This document shows positions 1-7,892 of a DNA stretch of 64,000 bases, one piece after another (position 1 is the stretch's first letter; each line of letters starts with the position of its first letter). The stretch comes from Leuconostocaceae bacterium ESL0723 (GTDB lineage: Bacteria; Bacillota; Bacilli; Lactobacillales; Lactobacillaceae). Where the stretch lies: positions 1,238,501-1,302,500 of the forward strand of contig CP113928.1 of assembly GCA_029392055.1 (NCBI GenBank). The letters are read 5' to 3'. The notes beneath the pieces are model-generated. The model had not been told where the DNA came from and searched no databases. It was given only the letters and a program-made list of their open reading frames with translations. Made by a program: the position numbers and the translations under genes.

Positions 1-584
1 AGGAGGTAGGTCAACAGCCAGCGGTAACCAACTAGCTGTTGGGCTACTTTAAAGTAGAGCTGGTTTTCCGCGGCCGCCCGGGTAGGCAGGTCCCGGTTTT
101 CTTGGAACCAGTCCAAAAAATCCGTGTCAAAGGAAAAATTGACATGAATCCCAGTCATAATGTGCTGGAAATAGCCATAGCGCCGGGCCAGGGTATCGCG
201 GTAATCCTGGTACCAGTAGCGCTCAAAGTGGGTCTCCAAGAACTTCAAATCATCGGGCGCTAGGTGGGGCGGCATCGATAAGGGCCAAATAATCTCATCC
301 GGCTGCAATTCGTGGGCCAAGATAGCCTGCAACTCATGCAGGTGGTCGAGGACCGCCTTAGTGGAAGGCTTGGGCGCTGTAACCAATTCCTCCATACTCT
401 CTGAAAAGTCAGTCTGAAAATAGGGCTGATCAATCCGATCGCCCAAACTAGCTGGATGAGGGTGCTGGGAAAGACTTTTGCGGCCGGTTTGAACCCGGTG
501 CTCCTCAATTTCAATCCCGAAATGACCCTGGTACAGCCAGGCCAAATGCTTTTGATTGACTAACTCATTAACGATAGTGGACAT
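1..584 (-). CDS. gshA: Glutamate-cysteine ligase, N-terminal part (cut by window edge)
   Basis: The frame opens at an ATG preceded by a GGAGAGGTGG-type ribosome binding site and runs off the left edge with about 194 residues visible. The visible part carries the family segments HRVQTGRKSLSQHPHP near the start and GIHVNFSF near residue 155, as in the glutamate-cysteine ligase domain that makes gamma-glutamylcysteine from glutamate and cysteine with ATP. Only the N-terminus is present, so a stand-alone GshA cannot be told from the bifunctional GshAB fusion common in Gram-positives. It lies on the same strand after proA, 119 bp downstream, with a dyad in the gap, so it probably has its own promoter. 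Confidence 0.85.
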   Translation of the reverse strand, partial: MSTIVNELVNQKHLAWLYQGHFGIEIEEHRVQTGRKSLSQHPHPASLGDRIDQPYFQTDFSESMEELVTAPKPSTKAVLDHLHELQAILAHELQPDEIIWPLSMPPHLAPDDLKFLETHFERYWYQDYRDTLARRYGYFQHIMTGIHVNFSFDTDFLDWFQENRDLPTRAAAENQLYFKVAQQLVGYRWLLTYL

Positions 585-609
585 AGTACCACCTCTCCAC
601 TCTTTTCGG

Positions 610-629
610 GCTGGTCAGCTTTGACCAGC
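610..629. promoter_or_regulatory. Inverted repeat in the gshA leader
   Basis: GCTGGTCA and TGACCAGC form a perfect 8-bp dyad with a 4-bp centre, 26 bp upstream of the gshA start. It has no T-run, so an operator or leader hairpin is more likely than a terminator. The binding protein is unknown. Confidence 0.35.
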
Positions 630-703
630 TGCTCTCAAAAAGGATAAATGAAATTGGCCTAATATTAACATTAAAAAGTGATTAGTTGAAGAGCCGATTA
701 GGC

Positions 704-1960
704 CTAAGAAAGCCGCACCTGCCCATCCCCGTCAATCAAATATTTATAAGTCGTTAGGGCTGGTAGGCCCATTGGTCCGCGGGCGTGTAATTTCTGGGTA
801 GAAATCCCAATCTCAGCACCAAAGCCAAACTCGAAGCCGTCAGTAAAACGGGAAGAGGCGTTGACGTAGACACAGGCCGCATCAACCGTTTGTTGGAAGC
901 GGCGAGCGGCTGGATAATCATCGGTCACAATCACTTCGGAATGGCGGGTCCCGTGCTGGTTAATCCAGTCAATCGCCGCCGTTTCGTCGGGCACAACTTT
1001 AATGGCAATCACCAGGTCGTTGTACTCGGTATCCCAGTCAGCGGCTGTGGCTGGTACCACGTCTGGTACCAGTTCTTGGACGACTTCATCACCGCGGACC
1101 TCGACCTGATTTTGCCGAAGGGCGGCGACTAGGTCAGGGATAAATTCCGCGGCAACCTGTTCATGGACCAGGACCTTTTCGGTCGCATTGCAGACCGATG
1201 GCCGCTGGACCTTACCGTTGAGAATAATTTCTTGGGCCATATCGAGTTCGGCCACGTTATCCACGTAAACGTGGCAGTTCCCTGCCCCGGTTTCAATCAC
1301 CGGCACTGTGGCGTGCTGGACCACGCTCTGAATTAGCCGGGCACTCCCCCGGGGAATCAGCACGTCGACGTAGTCGGTTAGGTTCATAAACTGCTGGGCG
1401 TATTCGTGGTCGGTCTTTTCAATTAGTTGGACCAGGTTGGGGTTGAGGTCATATTCGGTTAGAACCTGGCGCAAAATCTTAACCAGGCTTTGATTGGTCT
1501 GCAAGGCTTCGCGGCCACCGCGTAAAATCACGGCATTGCCGGCCTTAAAACAGAGGCCAGCCGCATCAACCGTGACATTTGGTCGGGCTTCATAAATCAT
1601 GCCGACTACACCCAAGGGCACGCGCACCCGGGTGATGTTGAGTCCCTGGGGCGTCCGCCAGCCCTGGTCCACAATGCCAATCGGATCACTGAGCTGGGCT
1701 AGGGCCCTAAGACCGGCCGCCATGTCCTGGATTCGCTCGGGCGTGAGCTTGAGACGGTCGACAAAGCGGCTGCTGATTTCAGCGGTCGTTAAATCCTGCT
1801 GGTTGGCAGCCAAGACAGTATTGGTCTGTTCAACCAAGGCAGTGGCCAGAGCCTCTAAAACCTGGTTTTTAGTGACCGTAGGCAGCTGAGCGGCCTGCCG
1901 GCTGGCCTGCTGGGCCTGTTGTCCCAGGGTCACCAAACTTGCATCAATCTTTGCAGTCAT
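704..1960 (-). CDS. proA: Gamma-glutamyl phosphate reductase
   Basis: This 418-residue protein has the normal length and architecture of ProA, the NADPH-dependent cytosolic enzyme that reduces gamma-glutamyl phosphate to glutamate semialdehyde in proline synthesis. The aldehyde-dehydrogenase-type catalytic cysteine is in the segment QRPSVCNATEK at about residue 257. Further family segments are NVTVDAAGLCFKAGNAVILRGG and IPRGSARLI. An AGAAGG ribosome site precedes the ATG. It starts 12 bp after proB stops, so the two form one operon and act in sequence. Confidence 0.95.
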   Translation of the reverse strand: MTAKIDASLVTLGQQAQQASRQAAQLPTVTKNQVLEALATALVEQTNTVLAANQQDLTTAEISSRFVDRLKLTPERIQDMAAGLRALAQLSDPIGIVDQGWRTPQGLNITRVRVPLGVVGMIYEARPNVTVDAAGLCFKAGNAVILRGGREALQTNQSLVKILRQVLTEYDLNPNLVQLIEKTDHEYAQQFMNLTDYVDVLIPRGSARLIQSVVQHATVPVIETGAGNCHVYVDNVAELDMAQEIILNGKVQRPSVCNATEKVLVHEQVAAEFIPDLVAALRQNQVEVRGDEVVQELVPDVVPATAADWDTEYNDLVIAIKVVPDETAAIDWINQHGTRHSEVIVTDDYPAARRFQQTVDAACVYVNASSRFTDGFEFGFGAEIGISTQKLHARGPMGLPALTTYKYLIDGDGQVRLS

Positions 1961-1972
1961 TTTTTCACCTTC

Positions 1973-2797
1973 TTATAAGTACTTAGGCTTTTGGGCCGAA
2001 AACCGGGTCCCGACCGGCTGGTCATTTAAGGCCCGGACCACATTTTGCGGGTCGTCCCCGTTAACCAGGGCCATCTGGCCACCGTGCTTTAAGACCAGAT
2101 CCGCGGCGCGGAGCTTGGTAGCCATGCCGCCGGAACCAAACTGGGAACCAGGACCCTCAGCGGAACCCAACAAGTGGTCATCAACCTGGGCCACCCAGGG
2201 AATCAAATGGGCATCGGGATGGTGCTTAGGGTTCGCGTCATAAAGCCCATCAATATCGGACATAATAATCAGCAAGTCGGCATCAACCAGGTGGCTGACT
2301 ACGGCGGCCAGCTGGTCGTTTTCACCAAAGGTCGTCTGATGATCAAATTCATCAACTGAAACCGCATCGTTTTCATTAATGATGGGCAGGACACCGTTCG
2401 TTAGCAAGGCGCCCAGGGTCTGCCAGACATTTTGCCGGCTGTGGGGGTAGTCAACTACGTCCCGGGTTAAGAGCACCTGGGCGACTTGCTGGTGGAAGGC
2501 GCCAAAAATCCGGTCATATAAGGCCATCAGATGCACCTGGCCAATCGCCGATAAGGCCTGTAATTCGGCGATTTCATCCGGTCGTTCCCGGATACCGAGT
2601 TGGTTCATGCCCGCGCCAACCGCGCCAGAAGAAACCAGGAGAATTTGATACCCCTCCTTGCGCAGCTGGCTTAGCACCTCGGCCAGGGCGGTAATTTCGG
2701 TAATTTTCAGTTCACCATTTTCATGAATTAAGGAACTGGTCCCAATCTTAACGACGACCTTCTTCCCCTGCTGGCTGGCACTTTCACTTTCTGGCAT
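1973..2797 (-). CDS. proB: Glutamate 5-kinase, short form without PUA domain
   Basis: ProB phosphorylates glutamate with ATP as the first step of proline synthesis. The amino-acid kinase motifs are VVVKIGTSSL near the start, LVSSGAVGAG, INENDAVSVDE and SDIDGLYDANP. The chosen ATG follows AGAGG with six bases between; an in-frame ATG 21 bases upstream has no ribosome site. The resulting 274 residues hold only the kinase domain, whereas the E. coli enzyme has about 367 residues with a C-terminal PUA domain. proA follows directly, so the product can pass to its partner. Proline feedback normally acts on this enzyme, but whether the short form is fully feedback-sensitive cannot be read from the sequence. 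Confidence 0.94.
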   Translation of the reverse strand: MPESESASQQGKKVVVKIGTSSLIHENGELKITEITALAEVLSQLRKEGYQILLVSSGAVGAGMNQLGIRERPDEIAELQALSAIGQVHLMALYDRIFGAFHQQVAQVLLTRDVVDYPHSRQNVWQTLGALLTNGVLPIINENDAVSVDEFDHQTTFGENDQLAAVVSHLVDADLLIIMSDIDGLYDANPKHHPDAHLIPWVAQVDDHLLGSAEGPGSQFGSGGMATKLRAADLVLKHGGQMALVNGDDPQNVVRALNDQPVGTRFSAQKPKYL

Positions 2798-2853
2798 AAT
2801 TGACCTCTTTTTTGGCATTTTTCACTAATTTAATTTTTCACTTAATCAAGTTA

Positions 2854-2882
2854 ATAGTACGGTCACCCCCGTTTAAAAGCAA
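2854..2882 (-). promoter_or_regulatory. Predicted proBA promoter
   Basis: On the minus strand TTGCTT (2877-2882) and TACTAT (2854-2859) are separated by 17 bases, giving a leader of about 50 bases before proB. Both boxes deviate from consensus, so this is a reading by spacing and position. Confidence 0.45.
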
Positions 2883-2926
2883 GCAAAAAGCGCAGCCTGT
2901 TAGGCTTTTTAGCACTTGGTTTGCTC

Positions 2927-2950
2927 AATATTTATCAATTGATAAATATT
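2927..2950. promoter_or_regulatory. Perfect 24-bp palindrome between proB and Mn catalase
   Basis: AATATTTATCAA is followed at once by its exact reverse complement, giving 24 bp without mismatch. It lies between the predicted proB -35 box (2877-2882) and the Mn catalase -35 box (2990-2995), so one dimeric regulator could reach both promoters. It does not match CIRCE, PerR/Fur or GlnR consensus that I can recall. Confidence 0.5.
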
Positions 2951-2989
2951 TCATTTATTTTACAACTGGTATATTTGTCTATTTTTACC

Positions 2990-3018
2990 TAGACAGCCCA
3001 AATTTTCCATGCTATATT
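2990..3018 (+). promoter_or_regulatory. Predicted Mn catalase promoter
   Basis: TAGACA (2990-2995) and TATATT (3013-3018) are spaced by 17 bases, with TG just upstream of the -10. It implies an AT-rich leader of about 145 bases in which I see no recognisable riboswitch core. The whole gap between proB and this gene holds no further gene. Confidence 0.5.
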
Positions 3019-3169
3019 ATTGCCCATACGATACATAAGCCTTTATATAACTATGTTTCGTGGTTTTCTCTCCGTCAATCACTTTATCTTTTAAAATATA
3101 TTAAATTTAATTAAATAAATTGGTATATTTGTGAAATATAAAGTGCGCATGTATAGAAAGAGGTTTTCT

Positions 3170-3967
3170 ATGTTTACACACACACGCAAGTTACAGTTCA
3201 ACGCTAAGCCGGACCGTCCCGATCCTTTGATGGCCCGCCGCTTCCAAGAAGCCTTGGGCGGTCAGTGGGGTGAAACGACTGGCATGATGTCATACCTGTC
3301 ACAGGGTTGGTCATCAACCGGTGACCCTAAGTACAAGGACCTCCTCTTGGATACTGGGACGGAAGAGATTGGCCACGTGGAAATGATTTCAACCATGATT
3401 GGCTACCTGTTGGAAGACGCACCCTTCGCTGGTGACGACCAAAAGGATCCTGAAAAGGAGCGCATCATGGCCGGCATGGACCCTGAGCATTCCCTCGTTC
3501 ACGGTTTGAACGCCAGCTTGAACAACCCTAACGGGTCCGCTTGGAACGCCGGTTACGTAACTTCAAGTGGTAACTTAGTTGCGGACATGCGCTTTAACGT
3601 GGTTCGTGAATCTGAAGCCCGCCTGCAGGTTTCCCGTCTCTACTACATGACCGAAGATGAAGGCGTGCGCGACATGCTTAAGTTCCTCCTGGCCCGTGAA
3701 ACCCAGCACCAGCTGCAGTTCATGAAGGCCCAGGAAGAACTGGAAGAGAAGTACGGCCTGATTGTCCCTGGTGACATGGGCGACATCGAGCACAAGGAAT
3801 TCACCCACGTGCTGATGAGCTTCTCTGATGGTGAAGGTTCAAAGGCCTTTGAAGGTCAGACTGCCAAGGATGGTCAGAAATTTACTTACGAAGAGCACCC
3901 TGAAGCCATGGGCGGTATACCTGACGTTAAGCCAGGTGACCCTCGTCTGAAGAACAACCAGGGCTAA
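3170..3967 (+). CDS. Manganese-containing (non-haem) catalase
   Basis: The 265-residue product closely resembles the dimanganese catalase of Lactiplantibacillus plantarum (266 residues), which dismutates hydrogen peroxide without haem. Metal-ligand positions known from that enzyme are present: Glu35 in GQWGETTG, then Glu66 and His69 in TEEIGHVEM; later segments such as VRESEARLQVSRLYYMTEDEGVR and ARETQHQLQFMKAQEE carry the second ligand pair. An in-frame ATG-less extension to 3131 exists, but the ATG at 3170 has AAGAGG upstream and gives the family start MFTHTRKLQ. It is a single-gene unit with its own promoter and terminator. The role is peroxide defence in an organism that probably does not make haem. 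Confidence 0.96.
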   Translation: MFTHTRKLQFNAKPDRPDPLMARRFQEALGGQWGETTGMMSYLSQGWSSTGDPKYKDLLLDTGTEEIGHVEMISTMIGYLLEDAPFAGDDQKDPEKERIMAGMDPEHSLVHGLNASLNNPNGSAWNAGYVTSSGNLVADMRFNVVRESEARLQVSRLYYMTEDEGVRDMLKFLLARETQHQLQFMKAQEELEEKYGLIVPGDMGDIEHKEFTHVLMSFSDGEGSKAFEGQTAKDGQKFTYEEHPEAMGGIPDVKPGDPRLKNNQG

Positions 3968-3987
3968 AACTTAATATTAGCCAAAAC

Positions 3988-4020
3988 AAAGACCGGTTAG
4001 CGCTGCTAGCCGGTCTTTTT
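3988..4020 (+). terminator. Terminator of Mn catalase
   Basis: A 12-bp stem AGACCGGTTAGC/GCTAGCCGGTCT with one G-U pair is followed by TTTTTGTT. Confidence 0.85.
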
Positions 4021-4053
4021 GTTACAATCAGGGTAATTTAGGGAGGGCTTTTG

Positions 4054-4875
4054 ATGCAGTTAAAAGCTAAAACAATTGAGGTCAACAGGCACCGGTTAAA
4101 TATCTTTGAAAATGAGATTGGGGCTGGAAAGCCTACCTTCGTCTTCCTAAGTGGAATGGGCATTGGCGCGGCCTACTATGATTTCTACCGTCTGACTGAG
4201 GAACTGAGTGATTATCACCTAGTCTTGGTCGACCTGCTGGGTCACGGTCTTAACATCCAGGGCCAAGCTTTCACAGAGCGGAATGCCACCAATATCCAGG
4301 CAGAGTTGGCTGAAGTCCTGAAAAATTACGCCGGTGAAAATACCGCGGTCGTGGCCCACAGCTTCATGGGGGTCTACCTAAATCTCCTCCTGCAAAACAA
4401 CCGGCCCAAATTAGGCGGTCTAGTCTTCATCGACCCGACGGTTCCAGCCGCCCTACTCAACCAACCGGCTGCTATCCAGTCTGGCCTGACCGAGGCCCAA
4501 GCTGCACAAAAATTACACCGCCAGGGACAGCCCCTGCCCCGGCCGGATGCTGACCTTGATCCGGCCCTGCCCGAAGGCCTCGCCCAGGCTGCCCAAGAAC
4601 TTTACCTGAGTACTTCTGGCAGTGCCCTGGAAATTAACGAACTCGAAAATGCGCTGGCCACGGCGCGGCTGGCACAGGATTTGACCATCCCCGCTAACTA
4701 TCCGACCCTGAACTTTATGTCCAGCCTTAACCACCGGGACTATCTTAACTTTGGCAACCCTTACTTTAATGAACAGGAGCGGTCAGCCGCAGTGTTGCTA
4801 AACGGCCACCACTTTCTCCACTGGCTCCACCCCCGCTTCATGGCCGCCAGCATCACTAATTTTTTGGCACATTAA
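4054..4875 (+). CDS. Alpha/beta hydrolase
   Basis: This 273-residue protein has the alpha/beta-hydrolase fold signatures: the oxyanion segment FLSGMGIGAAYYD near residue 31, VDLLGHG near 59 and the nucleophile elbow AHSFMG with Ser103. The C-terminal catalytic histidine is probably in NGHHFLHWLHP near residue 250. No signal peptide is seen, so it is cytosolic. The ATG at 4054 is chosen over an adjacent upstream TTG because GGGAGG lies seven bases before it. It stands alone between terminators and the substrate cannot be inferred. Confidence 0.85.
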   Translation: MQLKAKTIEVNRHRLNIFENEIGAGKPTFVFLSGMGIGAAYYDFYRLTEELSDYHLVLVDLLGHGLNIQGQAFTERNATNIQAELAEVLKNYAGENTAVVAHSFMGVYLNLLLQNNRPKLGGLVFIDPTVPAALLNQPAAIQSGLTEAQAAQKLHRQGQPLPRPDADLDPALPEGLAQAAQELYLSTSGSALEINELENALATARLAQDLTIPANYPTLNFMSSLNHRDYLNFGNPYFNEQERSAAVLLNGHHFLHWLHPRFMAASITNFLAH

Positions 4876-4877
4876 AA

Positions 4878-4911
4878 AAAGGCCGGCTGAATAATCAGCC
4901 GGCCTTTTATT
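4878..4911. terminator. Bidirectional terminator between convergent genes
   Basis: A GC-rich 10-bp stem GGCCGGCTGA/TCAGCCGGCC with an ATAA loop has A-runs on the left and T-runs on the right, so it can stop both the hydrolase and the convergent membrane-protein gene. Confidence 0.85.
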
Positions 4912-5214
4912 TTACTTGGAATCGTTGTGATTCAGGGCAAATTGTAAGTTTTTAACCCGAGACCAGTCCCGGAAAGTGTGATAAACACCGATGGCCAATA
5001 AGGCCAGGATGAAAATGAGGGGTGCGCCGCCGGCCGTGCCAGCGCCAGGCTGAACCAGCAGCCAGGTGAGCATGGCCGCCGTCACCACGACCGTAATCGG
5101 CCCACGGTAAACCCGGAAGACCTTTATCACCGGTAGGCGGTGATACCAACGACGGGAAGTGACCGAAACCACGACCACGTACAGTGCGATAAAAATGGCA
5201 ATCTTCGTATCCAT
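4912..5214 (-). CDS. Small membrane protein, function unknown
   Basis: This 100-residue protein has about three hydrophobic segments (residues 4-20, 37-55 and 65-80) separated by basic loops (SRRWYHRLP), and a polar C-terminus. The start is supported by GGAGAGGGGG upstream of the ATG. I do not recognise the family. An overlapping frame opening at 5263 is rejected because its translation has no membrane or domain character. It is convergent with the hydrolase gene and has an open gap to the reductase gene upstream. Confidence 0.7.
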   Translation of the reverse strand: MDTKIAIFIALYVVVVSVTSRRWYHRLPVIKVFRVYRGPITVVVTAAMLTWLLVQPGAGTAGGAPLIFILALLAIGVYHTFRDWSRVKNLQFALNHNDSK

Positions 5215-5287
5215 AACGGCGCCCCCTCTCCTGTGTTTTTAGGATAACAGAAAAAGATGGCAAAATTCTAACAAAATGACGACAAAG

Positions 5288-5324
5288 TAAAAAAAGCAGC
5301 CGGGACGTTTAATCCTAGCTGCTT
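5288..5324 (-). terminator. Terminator of the NmrA-like reductase gene
   Basis: On the minus strand AAGCAGC and GCTGCTT pair around a 17-base interior and are followed by a T-run. The stem is short at seven pairs, so strength is uncertain. Confidence 0.5.
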
Positions 5325-5351
5325 AAATCATGTTTATTTTAAGTTAACTAC

Positions 5352-6212
5352 TTACTTCAAGTCCAAGAGCGCCTTCAAAGAAGCGACTGTGGATAAGAGT
5401 GGCCGGCCCAGATACTTTTCCATATCATCGGCTGGCACCGCCAAATCACCGGAAGCCACAATCCCTTGTGAAGCGGCAATGAAACCGGCCACTTCAGCAG
5501 GCAGGCCGAGATTCTTTTCCAAGAAAGCCGCGGATTCAGCTTGATCAACAGCCTTGACCTCTAAGTCTTCACCCGCAGCTTCTTGAAGGGCTTGAGCTAA
5601 TTGCTGATAGGTCTGCAAGGGTCCACCCAATTCCGCAATGGCGGGGAAATCAAAGCGGCCAGAAACTGCCCGACCGGCAATCTCAGCATATTCAGAACGG
5701 AGCATCCAGCCAGCCTGGCCATTACCACCGGCTTCAACAAATTCACCAGTCTTCAGTGCAGCCTGCAACACCGGCACCTCATTGTCCAGGTACCAGTTAT
5801 TGCGTAGGAAGGTGTGGTCAATGCCAGCATCTTCGATCAGCTTCTCCGTGTACTTGTGGTCGTCAGCCAGGGGTGAGTCAGCCTGCTGGGCATTAGCAAA
5901 GCTGGTGTAGGCAATGTAGCTAACCCCGGCCTCTTTGGCAGCGGTCACGATGTTTTCGTGCTGAGCCCGGCGGTGGTTGACATCTGAACCGGAGACAAAG
6001 AGCAGGCGGTCAATGCCATCAAAGGCAGCCGCCAGGGTCTGCTCATCATCGTAATCACTGACCCGAATCTGGTAGCCCTCTTCTTCCAAACGGCTACCCT
6101 TTTCAGCCGTCCGTACCAGGGCAAACAAATCTTCCTGGGGTACCAGGTCACGCAAAGTTTCTAAGGCAGTGTGGCCCAAGTGGCCAGTTGCACCAGTAAC
6201 TAAAATCTTCAT
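5352..6212 (-). CDS. NmrA-like / QOR2-type NAD(P)H-dependent reductase
   Basis: The 286-residue product starts with a dinucleotide-binding Rossmann motif (ILVTGATGHLG, residues 3-13). It continues with family segments DRLLFVSGSD, AYTSFANA and TFLRNNWYLDNE, as in the atypical short-chain dehydrogenases of the NmrA/QOR2 group, some of which reduce quinones with NADPH. The ATG at 6212 is chosen because AAGGA lies six bases upstream; an in-frame extension to 6251 has no ribosome site and begins in low-quality sequence. It is cytosolic and monocistronic. The real substrate is unknown. Confidence 0.85.
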   Translation of the reverse strand: MKILVTGATGHLGHTALETLRDLVPQEDLFALVRTAEKGSRLEEEGYQIRVSDYDDEQTLAAAFDGIDRLLFVSGSDVNHRRAQHENIVTAAKEAGVSYIAYTSFANAQQADSPLADDHKYTEKLIEDAGIDHTFLRNNWYLDNEVPVLQAALKTGEFVEAGGNGQAGWMLRSEYAEIAGRAVSGRFDFPAIAELGGPLQTYQQLAQALQEAAGEDLEVKAVDQAESAAFLEKNLGLPAEVAGFIAASQGIVASGDLAVPADDMEKYLGRPLLSTVASLKALLDLK

Positions 6213-6290
6213 CTTCGTCCTTCTTCCTAAACTTGTTCTTTTATTAAACACAACTATATTCTAGCGCATCAACCGGCTGGACGTCAAACA

Positions 6291-6326
6291 AAAAGCAGGC
6301 CGAAACCTCGGTCTGCTCGTTTTTTA
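6291..6326. terminator. Terminator after hxlB
   Basis: GCAGGCCGA and TCGGTCTGC form a 9-bp stem with one G-U or A-C position and an AACC loop. T-runs occur on both strands, the minus-strand one serving hxlB. Confidence 0.75.
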
Positions 6327-6857
6327 TTCTAAGTTAGCGTGGCGGGCTTTTAGGTCCGCTTCATCAATCTGATAACGGTGCATGTAAGCCACGGTTAGCA
6401 AGTCGCCAAGAAGCCAGGCGGACTGTTCAAACAAGGTACCCAGGGGCTGTCTAGTGCCAGTCGTTTGACCGGCAAACTTACCCTTACCAGCTAAGAGGGT
6501 GACCTGCGTAGCCGACCTAGCCAAAGTATTGTCCTGACTGGTTGACCAGAGCCAGACCGAAGCACCCACCCGACCAGCAGTCTCAGCCATCCTAACCAAG
6601 CTGCTGGTTTCACCGGATGAGGAGACTAGAATTAGGATATCACCGTCTGCCAGGGCTGGCGTCGTAGTTTCACCCGCCACAAAGGCGGTCTTACCTAACT
6701 GCATCAACCGCATGGCAAAGGCCTTGGCTGCCAAGCCAGAACGCCCGGCACCGGCCACAAAAATTCGTGGAGCGGCCTTAATCCGTTCCAGGTCAGCCTC
6801 GGTAACCGCCTGGTCTGAGTTCTCAGCCAGTTCCTTTAAAATATCCTGCCAGGTCAT
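6324..6857 (-). CDS. hxlB: 6-phospho-3-hexuloisomerase (SIS domain)
   Basis: The 177-residue SIS-domain protein has the isomerase segments VAGAGRSGLAAKAFAMRL (residues 34-51) and LVSSSGETSSL, and the length usual for phosphohexuloisomerases. It converts arabino-3-hexulose 6-phosphate to fructose 6-phosphate, the second RuMP step. A GGGAGG site precedes the ATG. It lies 24 bp after hxlA, which makes its substrate, so the two are one operon. In bacteria the pair either detoxifies formaldehyde or, run in reverse, supplies ribulose 5-phosphate; the direction used here is not shown by the sequence. Confidence 0.92.
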   Translation of the reverse strand: MTWQDILKELAENSDQAVTEADLERIKAAPRIFVAGAGRSGLAAKAFAMRLMQLGKTAFVAGETTTPALADGDILILVSSSGETSSLVRMAETAGRVGASVWLWSTSQDNTLARSATQVTLLAGKGKFAGQTTGTRQPLGTLFEQSAWLLGDLLTVAYMHRYQIDEADLKARHANLE

Positions 6858-6881
6858 GAGGCCTCCCTTGTGTTTACAAAA

Positions 6882-7508
6882 TTAAGCCAACTCTTCCTTA
6901 AATTCCTTAGCAGCCTGGCCAGGGTTATCAGTGGTGGCAATGCCCCCACCAACAATCAGCAGGTCCGGGTTAGCGGCCTTAATTTCATCCATGGCTGATA
7001 ACTTAATCCCACCGGCAATCGCCGTCTTGGTCTTGGTTACGTTTTCCTTAATGGTGTTGAAGGTCTCAAAGGGTTGCTCCCCCTTGGCCTGCAAATCGTA
7101 GCCGGTGTGGGTGCCGATGTAGTCAGCCCCCATGGCATCGATTTCACGGGCCCGCTTAGCCACGTCATGGACCGCAATCATGTCCACCAGGATTTCCTTA
7201 CCAGCCTTGTGAGCAGCAGCCACGGCATCCTTAATCGACTGATCTTCAGCCACCCCTAGGATAGTGGTGATGTCAGCACCGTACTTGAAGGCCTGGTCAA
7301 CCTCGTAACTGGCCACATCCATAATCTTCAAATCAGCCAGCAAGGTGATATCTGGGAACTTATCGCGGATCTTCTGCAGCCCTTCCAAGCCAAAGTTAAT
7401 CACCAAAGGCGTGCCGTATTCGAAGATATCCACGCTGTCCTTGGTCTGTTCAATCAGATCAATGGCACCATCTACGTCAACTAAGTCAATTGCGAGTTGT
7501 AATTTCAA
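6882..7508 (-). CDS. hxlA: 3-hexulose-6-phosphate synthase
   Basis: This 208-residue TIM-barrel protein belongs to the orotidine-decarboxylase superfamily. Diagnostic segments are LQLAIDLVD at the N-terminus, LADLKIMDVASYE near residue 58 (metal and phosphate site), DMIAVHD and the phosphate-binding AGGIK and VGGGIA near the end. It joins formaldehyde to ribulose 5-phosphate, or the reverse. The start is a TTG with AGTAGG upstream; no ATG is suitably placed. It is the first gene of the hxlA-hxlB unit. Confidence 0.93.
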   Translation of the reverse strand: MKLQLAIDLVDVDGAIDLIEQTKDSVDIFEYGTPLVINFGLEGLQKIRDKFPDITLLADLKIMDVASYEVDQAFKYGADITTILGVAEDQSIKDAVAAAHKAGKEILVDMIAVHDVAKRAREIDAMGADYIGTHTGYDLQAKGEQPFETFNTIKENVTKTKTAIAGGIKLSAMDEIKAANPDLLIVGGGIATTDNPGQAAKEFKEELA

Positions 7509-7640
7509 GAAATAACCTACTTTCTACTAGATTCTGATAAATTTGTTGATAACCATTTTATCAAGGGAAGGCGTCTTTTTCAAGGATGGTCCGGGTAGAC
7601 CAACCGTTAAACGACAGCCCACCAGGGAAAAATTTGTACG

Positions 7641-7667
7641 AAAAAAGCCCACGCAAACGCGTGGACA
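7641..7667 (-). terminator. Terminator of the LEA-like gene
   Basis: GTCCACGC and GCGTGGGC (minus strand, one G-U) pair around a GTTT loop, followed by TTTTTT. It separates the 49-residue gene from the hxlA leader. Confidence 0.8.
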
Positions 7668-7674
7668 TTCTAGT

Positions 7675-7824
7675 TTACTTTGAAAACTTATCCTTAGCCT
7701 TGTCAGCCAAATCTTCTGAAGCCTTCTTAGCGTCAGAACCGGCCTTTTCAGCTTCGTCCTTAGCCTTCTCAGCAGCATCCTTGGCCTTGTCGCCAAAGTC
7801 CTTGAACTTATCTTCTAGTGACAT
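7675..7824 (-). CDS. 49-residue LEA-like amphipathic helical protein
   Basis: The reading frame begins MSLEDKFKDF and continues with imperfect 7- to 11-residue units of the type KAKDAAEKAKDEAEKAG, almost entirely Ala, Lys, Asp and Glu, predicted to form one long charged amphipathic helix. The ATG at 7824 is eight bases after GGAGG; a second in-frame ATG at 7830 is too close to it. It has no signal peptide. The composition is like group-3 LEA or CsbD-type stress proteins, but no specific family can be named. It has its own terminator, so it is a separate transcription unit. Confidence 0.75.
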   Translation of the reverse strand: MSLEDKFKDFGDKAKDAAEKAKDEAEKAGSDAKKASEDLADKAKDKFSK

Positions 7825-7892
7825 TCTCATGTCCTCCTTCGTAGTTGTTAACCTAATTATACAACCATACCAACCCCAGGTAAAGCGGCGCC

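Noticed and set aside
3025-3169. Possible Mn riboswitch in the Mn catalase leader
   Set aside because: The leader is AT-rich and I cannot find the conserved yybP-ykoY core.
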